Shown one piece after another: positions 34,693 through 43,570 of a DNA stretch of 64,000 bases (within the stretch, counting starts at the first letter, position 1; each line of letters begins with the position of its first letter). This stretch comes from Entomomonas sp945283395 (lineage in GTDB: Bacteria > Pseudomonadota > Gammaproteobacteria > Pseudomonadales > Pseudomonadaceae): assembly GCA_946480835.1 (NCBI GenBank), contig CAMLLC010000007.1, positions 1-64,000 on the forward strand, written 5' to 3'. Made by a program: the position numbers and the translations under genes. Under the pieces are notes generated by a model. The model was not told where the DNA came from, searched no databases, and saw only the letters and a list, made by a program, of their open reading frames with translations.

Positions 34693-35604
34693 ATGATAAA
34701 ACAACGCACATTAAAAAACACTATTCGTGCTACGGGAGTAGGTCTTCATTCTGGTAAAAAAGTTTATCTCACACTCAAACCTGCCCCTATTGATACGGGT
34801 ATTATCTTCTGTAGAGCAGATCTTGACCCTCTTGTTGAGATTTCTGCTAGGGCAGAAAACGTTGGGGAAACTACCCTCTCTACTACTTTAAAGAAAGACA
34901 ATGTGCGTATTGATACTGTTGAACATTTATTATCTGCAATGGCAGGCTTAGGTATTGATAATGCTCGTATTGAACTATCATGTTCTGAAGTACCTATTAT
35001 GGATGGCAGTGCAGGTCCTTTTGTATTTTTAATTGAGTCTGCTGGATTAGAAGAACAGCAAGCCCCTAAAAAATTTATTCGTATTAAGAAAGAAGTTTCA
35101 GTAGAAGAAAATGGCAAAAAAGCTACTTTTTTACCTTTTGATGGTTTTAAAGTGAGTTTTGAGATTGACTTTGATCATCCTGCTTTTAAAAATCATACTC
35201 AATCGGCAACGATAGATTTCTCTAGTACCACGTTTGTTAAAGAAGTTAGTCGTGCTAGAACTTTTGGTTTTATGCGAGAAATAGAATATTTACGTTCTAA
35301 ACACCTTACTTTAGGGGGTAGTTTGGATAACGCTATAGTAGTAGGCGATGATGGCGTCATGAATGAAGATGGTCTGCGCTATGAAGATGAATTTGTTAAA
35401 CATAAAATTTTAGATTCTATTGGCGATCTTTACTTATTAGGGCATAGCTTGGTAGGGGAGTTTATTGGCTATAAATCAGGGCATGCACTTAATAATAAGT
35501 TGCTCAGAACCTTGTTGAGTCAGCCAGATGCATGGGAAATGATTACATTTGAAGACAAGGAAAAAGCACCTATCTCATATATGCATCTTGCTAGTCAAAG
35601 ATAA
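34693..35604 (+). CDS. lpxC: UDP-3-O-acyl-N-acetylglucosamine deacetylase
   Basis: LpxC is the zinc deacetylase that commits UDP-acyl-GlcNAc to lipid A synthesis. The 303-residue protein has zinc ligands H78 (VEHLLSA), H237 and D241 (HKILDSIGD) and the catalytic H264 (KSGHALNN). It lies just after ftsZ behind its own gap and the dcw terminator, as in Pseudomonas and E. coli. No ClpXP/FtsH-type tail was examined further; the C terminus ends SYMHLASQR. Confidence 0.97.
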   Translation: MIKQRTLKNTIRATGVGLHSGKKVYLTLKPAPIDTGIIFCRADLDPLVEISARAENVGETTLSTTLKKDNVRIDTVEHLLSAMAGLGIDNARIELSCSEVPIMDGSAGPFVFLIESAGLEEQQAPKKFIRIKKEVSVEENGKKATFLPFDGFKVSFEIDFDHPAFKNHTQSATIDFSSTTFVKEVSRARTFGFMREIEYLRSKHLTLGGSLDNAIVVGDDGVMNEDGLRYEDEFVKHKILDSIGDLYLLGHSLVGEFIGYKSGHALNNKLLRTLLSQPDAWEMITFEDKEKAPISYMHLASQR

Positions 35605-35631
35605 TATGCTAGAATAGCTCATTGTCTAGGT

Positions 35632-36090
35632 TTATTTGCTGTGGTTAGCTAGCCTCGTCAATGCTGCTTTTAGTTTAGGATGTTGGATAAGGTCAGCAGT
35701 TTCTCTAATTATCTGTGCCGTTTGGTGAGACATCAATAAGGGATGTTGTTCCTTTATTTTTGGGGATGATTTAGGAAATACTTTAACAACGATTCGTTCA
35801 ATACCATAAAATTCTGAATGTTTAAGTAATTGTTTTGTTAAGTGCTGTTGTTGATAGCGCAATCTAGTAGCCCAATAGGCCTGAGTTGTCATGATAGTTA
35901 ATATTTTATCTTGATAAGAAGCCACCGCACAGTTTTCTTGCATAATAGCCGGCAAATATAAATTTATCCGGTTTTGTAAATGGCTAAGCAATGAAGCCTT
36001 GTCCGTTAAATGACAGAGAATAGTTGATTGCTTTAATAGGGATGTTGAACGCTTAGCGTAAATGGGACGGAAAGACATATTGGTACTCAT
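35632..36090 (-). CDS. dciA: DciA-type (DUF721) replicative helicase loader
   Basis: DciA is the ancestral bacterial loader that delivers DnaB to the origin where DnaC is absent. The 152-residue protein has the DUF721 core: FRPIYAKRSTSLLKQS, a middle LPAIMQENCAVASY, and the QAYWATRLRYQQQHLTKQLL segment (about 72-91), then a variable tail. Orientation opposite to lpxC, between lpxC and the M23 gene, matches Pseudomonas. The start may be four codons further in (MSFRP), as relatives begin there. No good Shine-Dalgarno decides it. Confidence 0.82.
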   Translation of the reverse strand: MSTNMSFRPIYAKRSTSLLKQSTILCHLTDKASLLSHLQNRINLYLPAIMQENCAVASYQDKILTIMTTQAYWATRLRYQQQHLTKQLLKHSEFYGIERIVVKVFPKSSPKIKEQHPLLMSHQTAQIIRETADLIQHPKLKAALTRLANHSK

Positions 36091-36168
36091 AGTAATATGA
36101 ATAGTTATTATCTTAACAAATTATTATACCTGTCTGTAAATAAATCAGTTTGAATGTAGGTAGATTTA

Positions 36169-37119
36169 ATGCGACTTATATTAGAAACAACTGAACATAA
36201 TAAAAGAATTGAAATTTCTTGGCCATTAGCTATGCTGGCATTGCTAATGATAATGAGCTGTTTAGTGACTGTAGGATGTTTGGTTACCAAGCGAGTCATA
36301 GGTAAGCCTGTTATTTCTAGGCATTTGGTAGAGACCTCTGTGCAACAGCCTTTACAACAAATAGCTATGATAAAGCAACAAGCTCAAACAAGATTGGATG
36401 CCTATGGTGCTTATTTAGCAAACATACAAGCACGGATGGTGAAATTGGATGCTATGGGGCAACGTTTAGCTCATTTAACGGGTATTAATGATGAATTTGA
36501 TTTACCACCAGCGAAGGAGTTAGATAATGCAGATGAAAAAGGGGTAAGTAATAAGGAAAATTTTGCCCCACCTAGCTTTATGCAAGCATTGGATAAATTG
36601 TCAAATAAATTAGCTACTAGAGAAAAGCAATTAGAATTGATAGAGTATTCAATAGCTAAGCAGGCTATTCGTAAAGATAGCTATATAGCCGGATTACCTG
36701 TTGCTAATGCCAATATATCTTCACAATTTGGACTACGAATAGATCCCATTACTGGACGTGCTAAAGGGCATAAAGGAATTGATTTTTCAGCCCCAAGAGG
36801 AACTAGTATTAAAGCAGTAGCTGCTGGAATAGTAACTTTTTCTGGGGTTAAGAATGGTTATGGAAGTGTAGTGGAGATTAGCCATATAGATGGTTATAAA
36901 ACTATTTATGCACATAATCAGGAAAATATGGTTAAGGCTGGAGATATGGTTAAGGTTCAGCAAATCATTGCTAAAGTAGGAAGCTCAGGGCGTGCTACTG
37001 GGTCTCATCTTCATTTTGAGGTGCAAAAAAATAATCATGTAGTCAATCCTTTTAGCTATATCAGTAGAACGCATAAACAGCAAAATTTACCTCTTATCCA
37101 AACAGTAACTATGAGGTAA
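36169..37119 (+). CDS. M23-family (LytM-type) metallopeptidase
   Basis: The 316-residue protein has one N-terminal membrane helix (about 20-41), a periplasmic region with predicted coiled-coil character (about 60-165) and a LytM domain (about 185-300). Zinc ligands are present: the HxxxD in KGHKGIDFSAPRG and the HxH in GSHLHFEVQ, so it should be an active endopeptidase cutting peptidoglycan cross-links. Pseudomonas has the same gene after dciA, followed by secA; here rsmI follows instead. Substrate inferred from family. Confidence 0.92.
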   Translation: MRLILETTEHNKRIEISWPLAMLALLMIMSCLVTVGCLVTKRVIGKPVISRHLVETSVQQPLQQIAMIKQQAQTRLDAYGAYLANIQARMVKLDAMGQRLAHLTGINDEFDLPPAKELDNADEKGVSNKENFAPPSFMQALDKLSNKLATREKQLELIEYSIAKQAIRKDSYIAGLPVANANISSQFGLRIDPITGRAKGHKGIDFSAPRGTSIKAVAAGIVTFSGVKNGYGSVVEISHIDGYKTIYAHNQENMVKAGDMVKVQQIIAKVGSSGRATGSHLHFEVQKNNHVVNPFSYISRTHKQQNLPLIQTVTMR

Positions 37120-37148
37120 AATTAAGTTTTTAGTTAGGAGTTAGTTGA

Positions 37149-38012
37149 TTGATAACTAATTCAGATAATTCAGGAATACTCTATGTGGTAGCCACCCCAA
37201 TAGGGAACTTGGAGGATATTAGCCAACGGGCGTTAAGTATATTAACTAAAGTGGCTTTGGTGGCTGCTGAAGATACTCGTCATACAGCTAATTTATTAGC
37301 ACATTTTGCTATCAATACTCCGCTAAAAGCATGCCACGACCATAATGAAAAAGAGCAACAACATTATTTTATCCAGTTACTTAAGTCTGGGAAAGATATT
37401 GCATTAGTTTCTGATGCTGGAACACCGCTTATTTCTGATCCTGGTTTTAATTTAGTTAGAGCAGCACGATTACAATCTATTAAGGTGGTTCCTGTGCCGG
37501 GAGCTTGTGCTGCAATAACTGCTCTTTGCGCTGCTGGGCTTGCTTCAGATAAATTTGTATTTGAAGGCTTTTTGCCTGCAAAATCTTTTGCTCGTAGAGC
37601 TGCTTTAGAAAAGCTTAAAGAAGAACCTAGAACCATTATTTTCTATGAGGCACCTCATAGATTATTAGATAGTTTACAAGACTTAATGCTCGTGTTCCAA
37701 CCAGAAAGACAAGTGGTATTAGCCAGAGAGTTAACAAAAAACTTTGAAACTATTAAAGGATTACCTTTAGCCCAATTAACTGAATGGGTGGCAAAAGATA
37801 TTAATCAGCAAAGAGGCGAATGTGTGTTAATCGTTGAGGGTTGGCAAGCTCCCATAACAGACGAGTTAGATCAAGAGACCTTGCGCATTTTAAAAATATT
37901 ACTAGCTGAATTACCGCTCAAGCAAGCTACTGCGTTAGCTGCTGAAATTACTGGACAACGTAAAAATAAACTTTACCAAGACGCATTAAAATTAGCTAAA
38001 AGCAAGCTATAA
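37149..38012 (+). CDS. rsmI: 16S rRNA (cytidine(1402)-2'-O)-methyltransferase
   Basis: RsmI adds the 2'-O-methyl group to C1402 of 16S rRNA, the same nucleotide modified by RsmH. The 287-residue protein has the tetrapyrrole-methylase fold with LYVVATPIGNLEDIS, AAEDTRHTANLL, LVSDAGTPLISDPG and VPVPGACAA. It starts at TTG 37149, with TTAGGAG ten bases upstream; no ATG or GTG lies before the conserved N terminus. In Pseudomonas rsmI lies just upstream of mraZ; here it is downstream of the dcw cluster, a local rearrangement. Confidence 0.94.
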   Translation: MITNSDNSGILYVVATPIGNLEDISQRALSILTKVALVAAEDTRHTANLLAHFAINTPLKACHDHNEKEQQHYFIQLLKSGKDIALVSDAGTPLISDPGFNLVRAARLQSIKVVPVPGACAAITALCAAGLASDKFVFEGFLPAKSFARRAALEKLKEEPRTIIFYEAPHRLLDSLQDLMLVFQPERQVVLARELTKNFETIKGLPLAQLTEWVAKDINQQRGECVLIVEGWQAPITDELDQETLRILKILLAELPLKQATALAAEITGQRKNKLYQDALKLAKSKL

Positions 38013-38016
38013 ATAG

Positions 38017-38075
38017 CATCAATCCGAGATATCTGCTGGTTTTCATTAGTTTTCCTCATATCTATTAGATTGATG
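38017..38075. repeat. Nested inverted repeat after rsmI
   Basis: CATCAATC (38017-38024) pairs with GATTGATG (38068-38075), and inside it AGATAT (38027-38032) pairs with ATATCT (38058-38063). There is no T run. It could stabilise the 3' end of the rsmI mRNA or be chance in AT-rich DNA. Confidence 0.3.
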
Positions 38076-38268
38076 AATAAGCACATTAACTGAATGAATA
38101 TTGCCAAGCCTATTACTAATATTTATTTAACTTATAAACATTGAATAAGAATCCTAGACTAATAGTTAACTAAACAATTAAGAATTATTAGCTATTTTGC
38201 CTATGCTTAATAGCTTATTTAATGGTATCCTTAAATAACTTTCTATTTTATCTAAAGATCAATTGACT

Positions 38269-38766
38269 ATGATTAATTTACATACAAATTATGGGGTGAT
38301 AACTCTTAAACTTGATACCGAAAAAGCACCTGAAACAGTAGCTAACTTTGAAAAATATGTCAAAGATGGTCATTATGATGGGACTATTTTCCACCGAGTA
38401 ATAGATAACTTCATGATTCAAGGGGGTGGCTTTGAAGCTGGCATGAAGCAAAAACAAACCAATCCCCCCATCAAGAATGAAGCTAATAATGGTTTATCCA
38501 ATAAACGAGGCACTATTGCTATGGCTCGTACTATGGACCCTCATTCAGCCTCTGCCCAGTTTTTTATCAATGTTAAAGACAATAACTTTTTAGATCACAC
38601 TTCGCCAACTCCTCAAGGTTGGGGATATGCTGTATTTGGTGAGGTAGTTAATGGAATGGATGTAGTAGATAGAATTCGTGCGGTGCAAACTACCTCTAAA
38701 GCAGGTCATCAGGATGTTCCTGTTGAAGATGTTGTTATTGAGAAAGCGGAAGTAGTGGCTGATTAA
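38269..38766 (+). CDS. ppiB: Peptidyl-prolyl cis-trans isomerase B (cyclophilin)
   Basis: PpiB is a cytoplasmic cyclophilin catalysing proline isomerisation. The 165-residue protein starts at ATG 38269 (an in-frame TTG two codons earlier is unlikely), has no signal peptide, and shows the active-site FHRVIDNFMIQGGGF (about 38-52), SASAQFFINV and FGEVVNGMDVVD. It lies 11 bases before lpxH, the order found in Pseudomonas. Confidence 0.95.
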   Translation: MINLHTNYGVITLKLDTEKAPETVANFEKYVKDGHYDGTIFHRVIDNFMIQGGGFEAGMKQKQTNPPIKNEANNGLSNKRGTIAMARTMDPHSASAQFFINVKDNNFLDHTSPTPQGWGYAVFGEVVNGMDVVDRIRAVQTTSKAGHQDVPVEDVVIEKAEVVAD

Positions 38767-38777
38767 GTAACTATGCA

Positions 38778-39500
38778 ATGAGCATTTTACTGATTGCAGA
38801 TTTACACCTTAATGAAGAACGCCCAGATATCACTGAGGCGTTCTTGTCTTTTCTAAAAGATAAAGCTCACACCTGTGAAGCCTTGTATATTTTAGGTGAT
38901 TTTTTTCATCTATGGGTAGGTGATGATGCAATGGGTGATTTTGAAAAAAATATTGCTAAACACCTAAAAAAACTTGCTGAACAAGGTACTAAAATCTATC
39001 TTATGCATGGTAATAGAGATTTCAGTATAGGTAAAACCTTTTGTCAATTAGCAGGTTGTAAGTTATTAAAAGACCCATTTTTAACTCAATTTTATCGTTA
39101 CCCTGTATTGCTCTCTCATGGTGATATTCTCTGTACAAAAGATATTGATTATCAAAAAAAACGTCGCTTTTATCGAAATCCATTGGTGTTATTTTTTTTA
39201 AAATTATTACCTTTGCGTAGGAGGTTAGCTTTAGCTGCCAAGTTAAGAGCTCAAAGTAAATCTAAGAAAGGCACTAAGCCCGAAGAAATTACTGACGTGA
39301 CACCAGAAGCTGTAGTAGCTTTATTAGAAAAATATAAGGTCCAATTGTTAATTCATGGTCATACTCATAGACCCGCTATACACGAATTAACTGTTAATGG
39401 CCAGACAGTTAAAAGGTTTGTTTTAGGTGATTGGGAACCTAATGGCATGATTTTGAAAGTAACGCCTACAGGTTTTCAATTGGAACCGGCCATTGGCTAG
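38778..39500 (+). CDS. lpxH: UDP-2,3-diacylglucosamine diphosphatase
   Basis: LpxH hydrolyses UDP-2,3-diacyl-GlcN to lipid X in lipid A synthesis. The 240-residue metallophosphoesterase has all five motifs: LIADLHL, LGDFFHLWVGDD, HGNRDF, LLSHGD and HGHTHRP, which bind the manganese pair. It follows ppiB closely with no obvious terminator between, so they are likely cotranscribed. Confidence 0.95.
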   Translation: MSILLIADLHLNEERPDITEAFLSFLKDKAHTCEALYILGDFFHLWVGDDAMGDFEKNIAKHLKKLAEQGTKIYLMHGNRDFSIGKTFCQLAGCKLLKDPFLTQFYRYPVLLSHGDILCTKDIDYQKKRRFYRNPLVLFFLKLLPLRRRLALAAKLRAQSKSKKGTKPEEITDVTPEAVVALLEKYKVQLLIHGHTHRPAIHELTVNGQTVKRFVLGDWEPNGMILKVTPTGFQLEPAIG

Positions 39501-39608
39501 TTGAATTCTTGCTTTCAAACTATGTTAGCCAGATAATAGTTGTTGTTTTTTAGATTTCTATTAATAGTATAACTTTTTCGATACTACTTATAATGTTTTG
39601 GGAGTGAG

Positions 39609-40724
39609 ATGACAGATCAACTTTCGTTTTTAGAAAATCCTCCAGCTAGAGTTGCAAAGCAATTACTTTATATTGTCTATGGTGATAACATTAATTACCA
39701 GATAGAAACCAAATTAAGTATTTTAAGTATAATGCGCCATACTCCCGCAGCCAATTTTGCAATTCGTATTATGACAGACCAAGTAGCTGCTTATGAGGGC
39801 TGGCCCGTAGATGTTTTGGCTTTTACACCCAGTTTATTGGAGGAGTGGTTAGGACCTACCCTTCATCACTATCGACGTAAAACAATGGGAATATTAACTG
39901 CTTTAGATTATGCAGAGCAGACAGTCTTTATAGATACTGATACCTTATTCAAACAAAATGCTAATGAGTTATTTGATTTATTCAATAAAGGTGAAGTGTT
40001 AGTTGATACGATAGATGGTTCATGGGCTGATTGTAAAGATGACGAAGTGATAGCTAAAATAAGTAGTTATTTGGAGAAAACTCACCCTGAATTTGATGAA
40101 TCATTAAAAATAATTAACTCGGGAGTATTAGGTTTTTTTACAGCTGATAAACCTTTATTAGAAACAGCTATTAGTTTTATAGATGAAATGTCTGCTAATG
40201 CTGATCCAGATTGTCGCTTATTAGAGCAGTTTTCTTTTGCATTATGTCTAGATAAACAGCGCAGAATAGTAGAGCATCATCATATTTATCATTACTGGAG
40301 TAAAAAAGAATTTTTCCATCAAATGGGTAAACATTTTTTTAATCAATATGGTTTTAGTTATCAAGCTGACTTTCCCTCCAAAAGTAGCGAGATCCCTACC
40401 GTTGTTATCAGACCTAGTTTTTTAAGGCGTTTACTAGGAAGGCTTAAAATTAAGCCTTTTCCAAAGAAATTAAGAAGTGGTTTATTAAAACTCTATTATG
40501 CATTACATCTTGATCCTGATGGGCATAAGGGTTATGAAGGGGATCAAATAGTCGCCTATTGGTTACAAGCTATGCGTAAAGATTTTAGTAAGTATGATGA
40601 AGCCGCTTTTAAGGACTTTCAATCAGGTAACTGGCCTATTGCCTATCAGCAGGTAGCGAGTCAACAGCAACGACAAGCATTATTGGCTTATGTTACGGCA
40701 AGAGGGGTTAATTCTTCATCTTAG
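39609..40724 (+). CDS. GT-A fold glycosyltransferase (GT8-like), acceptor unknown
   Basis: The 371-residue protein has no signal or membrane segment. Its first ~200 residues resemble GT8-type enzymes: QLLYIVYGDNINYQ at the start, RRKTMGILTALDYAEQTVFIDTDTLFKQ with the DxD-type metal motif (about 115), and INSGVLGFF (about 178-186). The C-terminal part (about 230-371) is not recognised. Such enzymes transfer a sugar from a UDP-sugar, often to lipopolysaccharide or protein. It stands alone, 108 bases after lpxH and converging with the gene at 40732. GGAGTGAG precedes the ATG. Confidence 0.7.
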   Translation: MTDQLSFLENPPARVAKQLLYIVYGDNINYQIETKLSILSIMRHTPAANFAIRIMTDQVAAYEGWPVDVLAFTPSLLEEWLGPTLHHYRRKTMGILTALDYAEQTVFIDTDTLFKQNANELFDLFNKGEVLVDTIDGSWADCKDDEVIAKISSYLEKTHPEFDESLKIINSGVLGFFTADKPLLETAISFIDEMSANADPDCRLLEQFSFALCLDKQRRIVEHHHIYHYWSKKEFFHQMGKHFFNQYGFSYQADFPSKSSEIPTVVIRPSFLRRLLGRLKIKPFPKKLRSGLLKLYYALHLDPDGHKGYEGDQIVAYWLQAMRKDFSKYDEAAFKDFQSGNWPIAYQQVASQQQRQALLAYVTARGVNSSS

Positions 40725-40731
40725 TAACAAC

Positions 40732-41169
40732 TTATTTTATGATCACGGCATCTTTATCTTCTTGTTGCACTATAAAGCCAGGCGGAGTAGGTTCCATGCT
40801 GATGCTTAGATCAGGTCTGATATAAAAGTCTAAGCCTCCAAGAAAAGCTGTAGTGGCCATGGAGCTAATAATTTGATTTTGGGATTTAGCTTGCAAATAA
40901 ATGGCAGCGTTGCGCCCTTTAATAAAAGGTAATTTAACTTCAAGGTCAGTATTAGCAGGAATTGTTCCTACTGAGAAGTCCTCTCCCTTTACTTTTATAT
41001 TGAACAATAATGGTTCAGCAGAGCCATTGTGGATCATAAGAGTGGGAGACTCATGCCAAAATACAAAAATGGCTGAAAAGATTAATACAATGAAAATACT
41101 TAAGATACGTCTTTTACTGGCGAATCTTGCACCTTTACTAGGTTTGGTTACAGCTATTTCTATTGTCAC
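40732..41169 (-). CDS. Small single-TM protein translationally coupled to ligA
   Basis: I do not recognise a family. The 145-residue protein has a basic N terminus, one membrane helix (about 23-40, LSIFIVLIFSAIFVFW) and an extracytoplasmic domain of likely beta structure (LMIHNGSAEPLLFNIKVKGE). It starts at GTG 41169, and this GTG overlaps the ligA stop as GTGA, so it is probably translated by coupling. Why it is tied to ligA is unclear. Confidence 0.62.
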   Translation of the reverse strand: MTIEIAVTKPSKGARFASKRRILSIFIVLIFSAIFVFWHESPTLMIHNGSAEPLLFNIKVKGEDFSVGTIPANTDLEVKLPFIKGRNAAIYLQAKSQNQIISSMATTAFLGGLDFYIRPDLSISMEPTPPGFIVQQEDKDAVIIK

Positions 41170-43517
41170 AGATTAATACCCTGTTTTTTAAGAAAGTTGA
41201 TAAGTTGCTCCTCAGACCATATAGCTATGCCTAACTCATTGGCTTTGGTCAATTTAGAGCCTGCTTCAGCACCTACTACTACAACACTAGTCTTACTTGA
41301 AACGCTTCCAGCTGCTTTTGCTCCTAGTTGTTCTAAGTAATGTTTAGCTACTTCACGAGTCATACTTTGCAGGGAACCAGTTAATACCCAGCTTTGTCCT
41401 ATTAATGGGGGGGCTGCCGTATTTGCTTGTTTATGCTCACTTTGCCAATGCATCCCCAAGTCTTTAAGTTGCTGTTCTATCGCCAAAGCATTGCGAACAT
41501 GTTGTGTATTAGCAAAATAATCTAATAAACTATCAATTGATCTTGCTGATAATCGTTCAACACTTGCTAAGTCAATTTTATCAGCCTTGATAATAGCTTC
41601 AAGACTATTGAAACGTTTTGTTAAACGTTCAATAGTAGTAGTAGCTATATAGGGAATATTTAAACTTTTTAGCAAGTCGGCAAGGTTAATACTAGCAGTT
41701 AAGTTGTCTGCAATAGTAGGCTGCTGCTTAATACTGATATAGCTAAGTAGTTTAGCTAATGTCTGCTGATTATGTTGCTCCGCAAAAAAATTAGTAATTT
41801 CATGAGCTACTTCTAATCCTATATTAGGTAAGAAGGTTAATATTTCTGGACAAACTTTAGCAATATTAGTTAAATTACCAAAACTACGAGCTAGTAATTT
41901 AGCAGTACTTTCACCAACATTAGGAATACCTAATGCATAGATAAATCTAGCTAAGTCAGGGTGGGTACTGCTTGCTATAGCAGTTAATAGATTGTGAGTA
42001 GAGACTTCCGCAAAACCTTCTAATTTAATGATTTGCTCAAAAGTAAGTTGATAAAGGTCGGCCGGAGAGTAGATAAGTCCATTATCAACTAATTGTTCAA
42101 TTATTTTATCACCTAATCCTTCTATATCCATTGCTTTACGGGATACAAAATGAATGATAGCTTGTTTAACTTGGGCTGGACATGATAATCGTCCAGTACA
42201 ACGATAAATAGCCCCTTCAGAAATATACTGCTGTCCTTTACTGTGGCGAATAAGTTGTGTACGCTCAACAATAGCACCACAAACAGGACAGTGGCCTGGG
42301 ATCTGTACAGCTCTGGCTTCATCAGGTCGGCGTGCCAATACAACAGAAGTAATTTGTGGAATAACATCGCCTGCTCTTCTTATGACAACAGAATCTCCAA
42401 TCATCAAACCCAAGCGAGTTACTTCATCCATATTATGGAGAGTAGCGTTAGCAACCATAACGCCACCGACTTTAACAGGTTTCAAACGAGCAACTGGAGT
42501 TACCGCACCTGTCCTTCCCACTTGAAACTCTACAGCTACTAGCTGGGTGATTTCTTCTTGGGCTGGAAACTTGTAGGCAATCGCCCAGCGGGGCTCACGT
42601 GAGCGAAAACCAAGCCGTTGTTGGGCATTGAGCTCGTTAACTTTGAAGACTACACCATCTATATCATAATCTAAACTATCCCGTCTTTGCCCTATATGTT
42701 TAAAGTATTGATAACATTCGGCATACCCATGAGCTAACTTTAACTCAGGGCTAATAGGAATGCCCCACTCTTTTAAGCATTGCATAACTTCTTGTTGCGT
42801 TTGGGCTGGCCAATTATCTTCAAAAACAAAGCCATAACAACAAAAGGTTAAAGGGCGTTTGGCGGTTATTTTTGAATCTAGTTGCCGTAATGAACCTGCC
42901 GCTGCATTGCGAGGATTAGCAAAAGGTTTGTTATTAGTGGATAACATAGATTCATTGAGTTTAGCAAAACCTGCTTTAGGCATATATACCTCGCCTCTAA
43001 CCTCTAAATGTTCAGGCCAGCCAGTTCCTTGCAATTTTAACGGAACATTGCGAATGGTACGAATATTAGCTGTAATATCTTCCCCAGTTACGCCGTCACC
43101 TCTGGTTGCACCTTGCGAGAAAATACCCTGTTCATAAATAATACTAACAGCTAACCCATCTAATTTAGGTTCACATGTATAGGTGATGCTTTCTGTTGCT
43201 GCTAAACCCTCTCTCACTCGCCTGTCAAAGTTTATTAAATCTTCTTCTAAGAAGGCATTACCTAAACTTAGCATAGGAATGCGATGAGTAACTGTATTAA
43301 ATTCAGGGAGTGCTTCTCCGCCTACTTTCTGAGTGAGCGAATCATTTGTTTTGAATTCGGGAAATTGTTCTTCTAATGCTAGTAATTCTTTGAATAATCT
43401 ATCATACTCAACATCTGGAATAGAGGGATCATCTAATACATAATATTGATAGCTATGCTCATTAAGTGTGTTGCGAAGTTGTTCAATGCGTGCTTTAGCT
43501 TGCTCTGTTTTCAACAT
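41166..43517 (-). CDS. ligA: NAD-dependent DNA ligase
   Basis: LigA seals nicks in duplex DNA using NAD+, in replication and repair. The 783-residue protein has the Ia NAD-binding region (HSYQYYVLDDPSIPDVEYDRL), the adenylation site CEPKLDGLAV with the nucleophile Lys near 115, an OB fold, a four-cysteine zinc finger (CPVC near 411 and CTGRLSCPAQ), helix-hairpin-helix repeats and a C-terminal BRCT domain (about 700-783, SWVLTGSLQSMTREVAK). It lies after zipA on the minus strand, the Pseudomonas order, though smc is not upstream. Confidence 0.97.
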   Translation of the reverse strand: MLKTEQAKARIEQLRNTLNEHSYQYYVLDDPSIPDVEYDRLFKELLALEEQFPEFKTNDSLTQKVGGEALPEFNTVTHRIPMLSLGNAFLEEDLINFDRRVREGLAATESITYTCEPKLDGLAVSIIYEQGIFSQGATRGDGVTGEDITANIRTIRNVPLKLQGTGWPEHLEVRGEVYMPKAGFAKLNESMLSTNNKPFANPRNAAAGSLRQLDSKITAKRPLTFCCYGFVFEDNWPAQTQQEVMQCLKEWGIPISPELKLAHGYAECYQYFKHIGQRRDSLDYDIDGVVFKVNELNAQQRLGFRSREPRWAIAYKFPAQEEITQLVAVEFQVGRTGAVTPVARLKPVKVGGVMVANATLHNMDEVTRLGLMIGDSVVIRRAGDVIPQITSVVLARRPDEARAVQIPGHCPVCGAIVERTQLIRHSKGQQYISEGAIYRCTGRLSCPAQVKQAIIHFVSRKAMDIEGLGDKIIEQLVDNGLIYSPADLYQLTFEQIIKLEGFAEVSTHNLLTAIASSTHPDLARFIYALGIPNVGESTAKLLARSFGNLTNIAKVCPEILTFLPNIGLEVAHEITNFFAEQHNQQTLAKLLSYISIKQQPTIADNLTASINLADLLKSLNIPYIATTTIERLTKRFNSLEAIIKADKIDLASVERLSARSIDSLLDYFANTQHVRNALAIEQQLKDLGMHWQSEHKQANTAAPPLIGQSWVLTGSLQSMTREVAKHYLEQLGAKAAGSVSSKTSVVVVGAEAGSKLTKANELGIAIWSEEQLINFLKKQGINL

Positions 43518-43570
43518 AGCCGAAATCCCGTAGTGATGAGAAAGGTGCTAAAAATAGTACCTGTGGGAGT

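Noticed and set aside
34764..35117. 117-residue minus-strand ORF inside lpxC
   Set aside because: It lies entirely within lpxC in another frame, has no ribosome-binding site and no family resemblance; it is a shadow of the real gene. The same applies to other long antisense frames, for example at 50323-50634 and 33695-33964.
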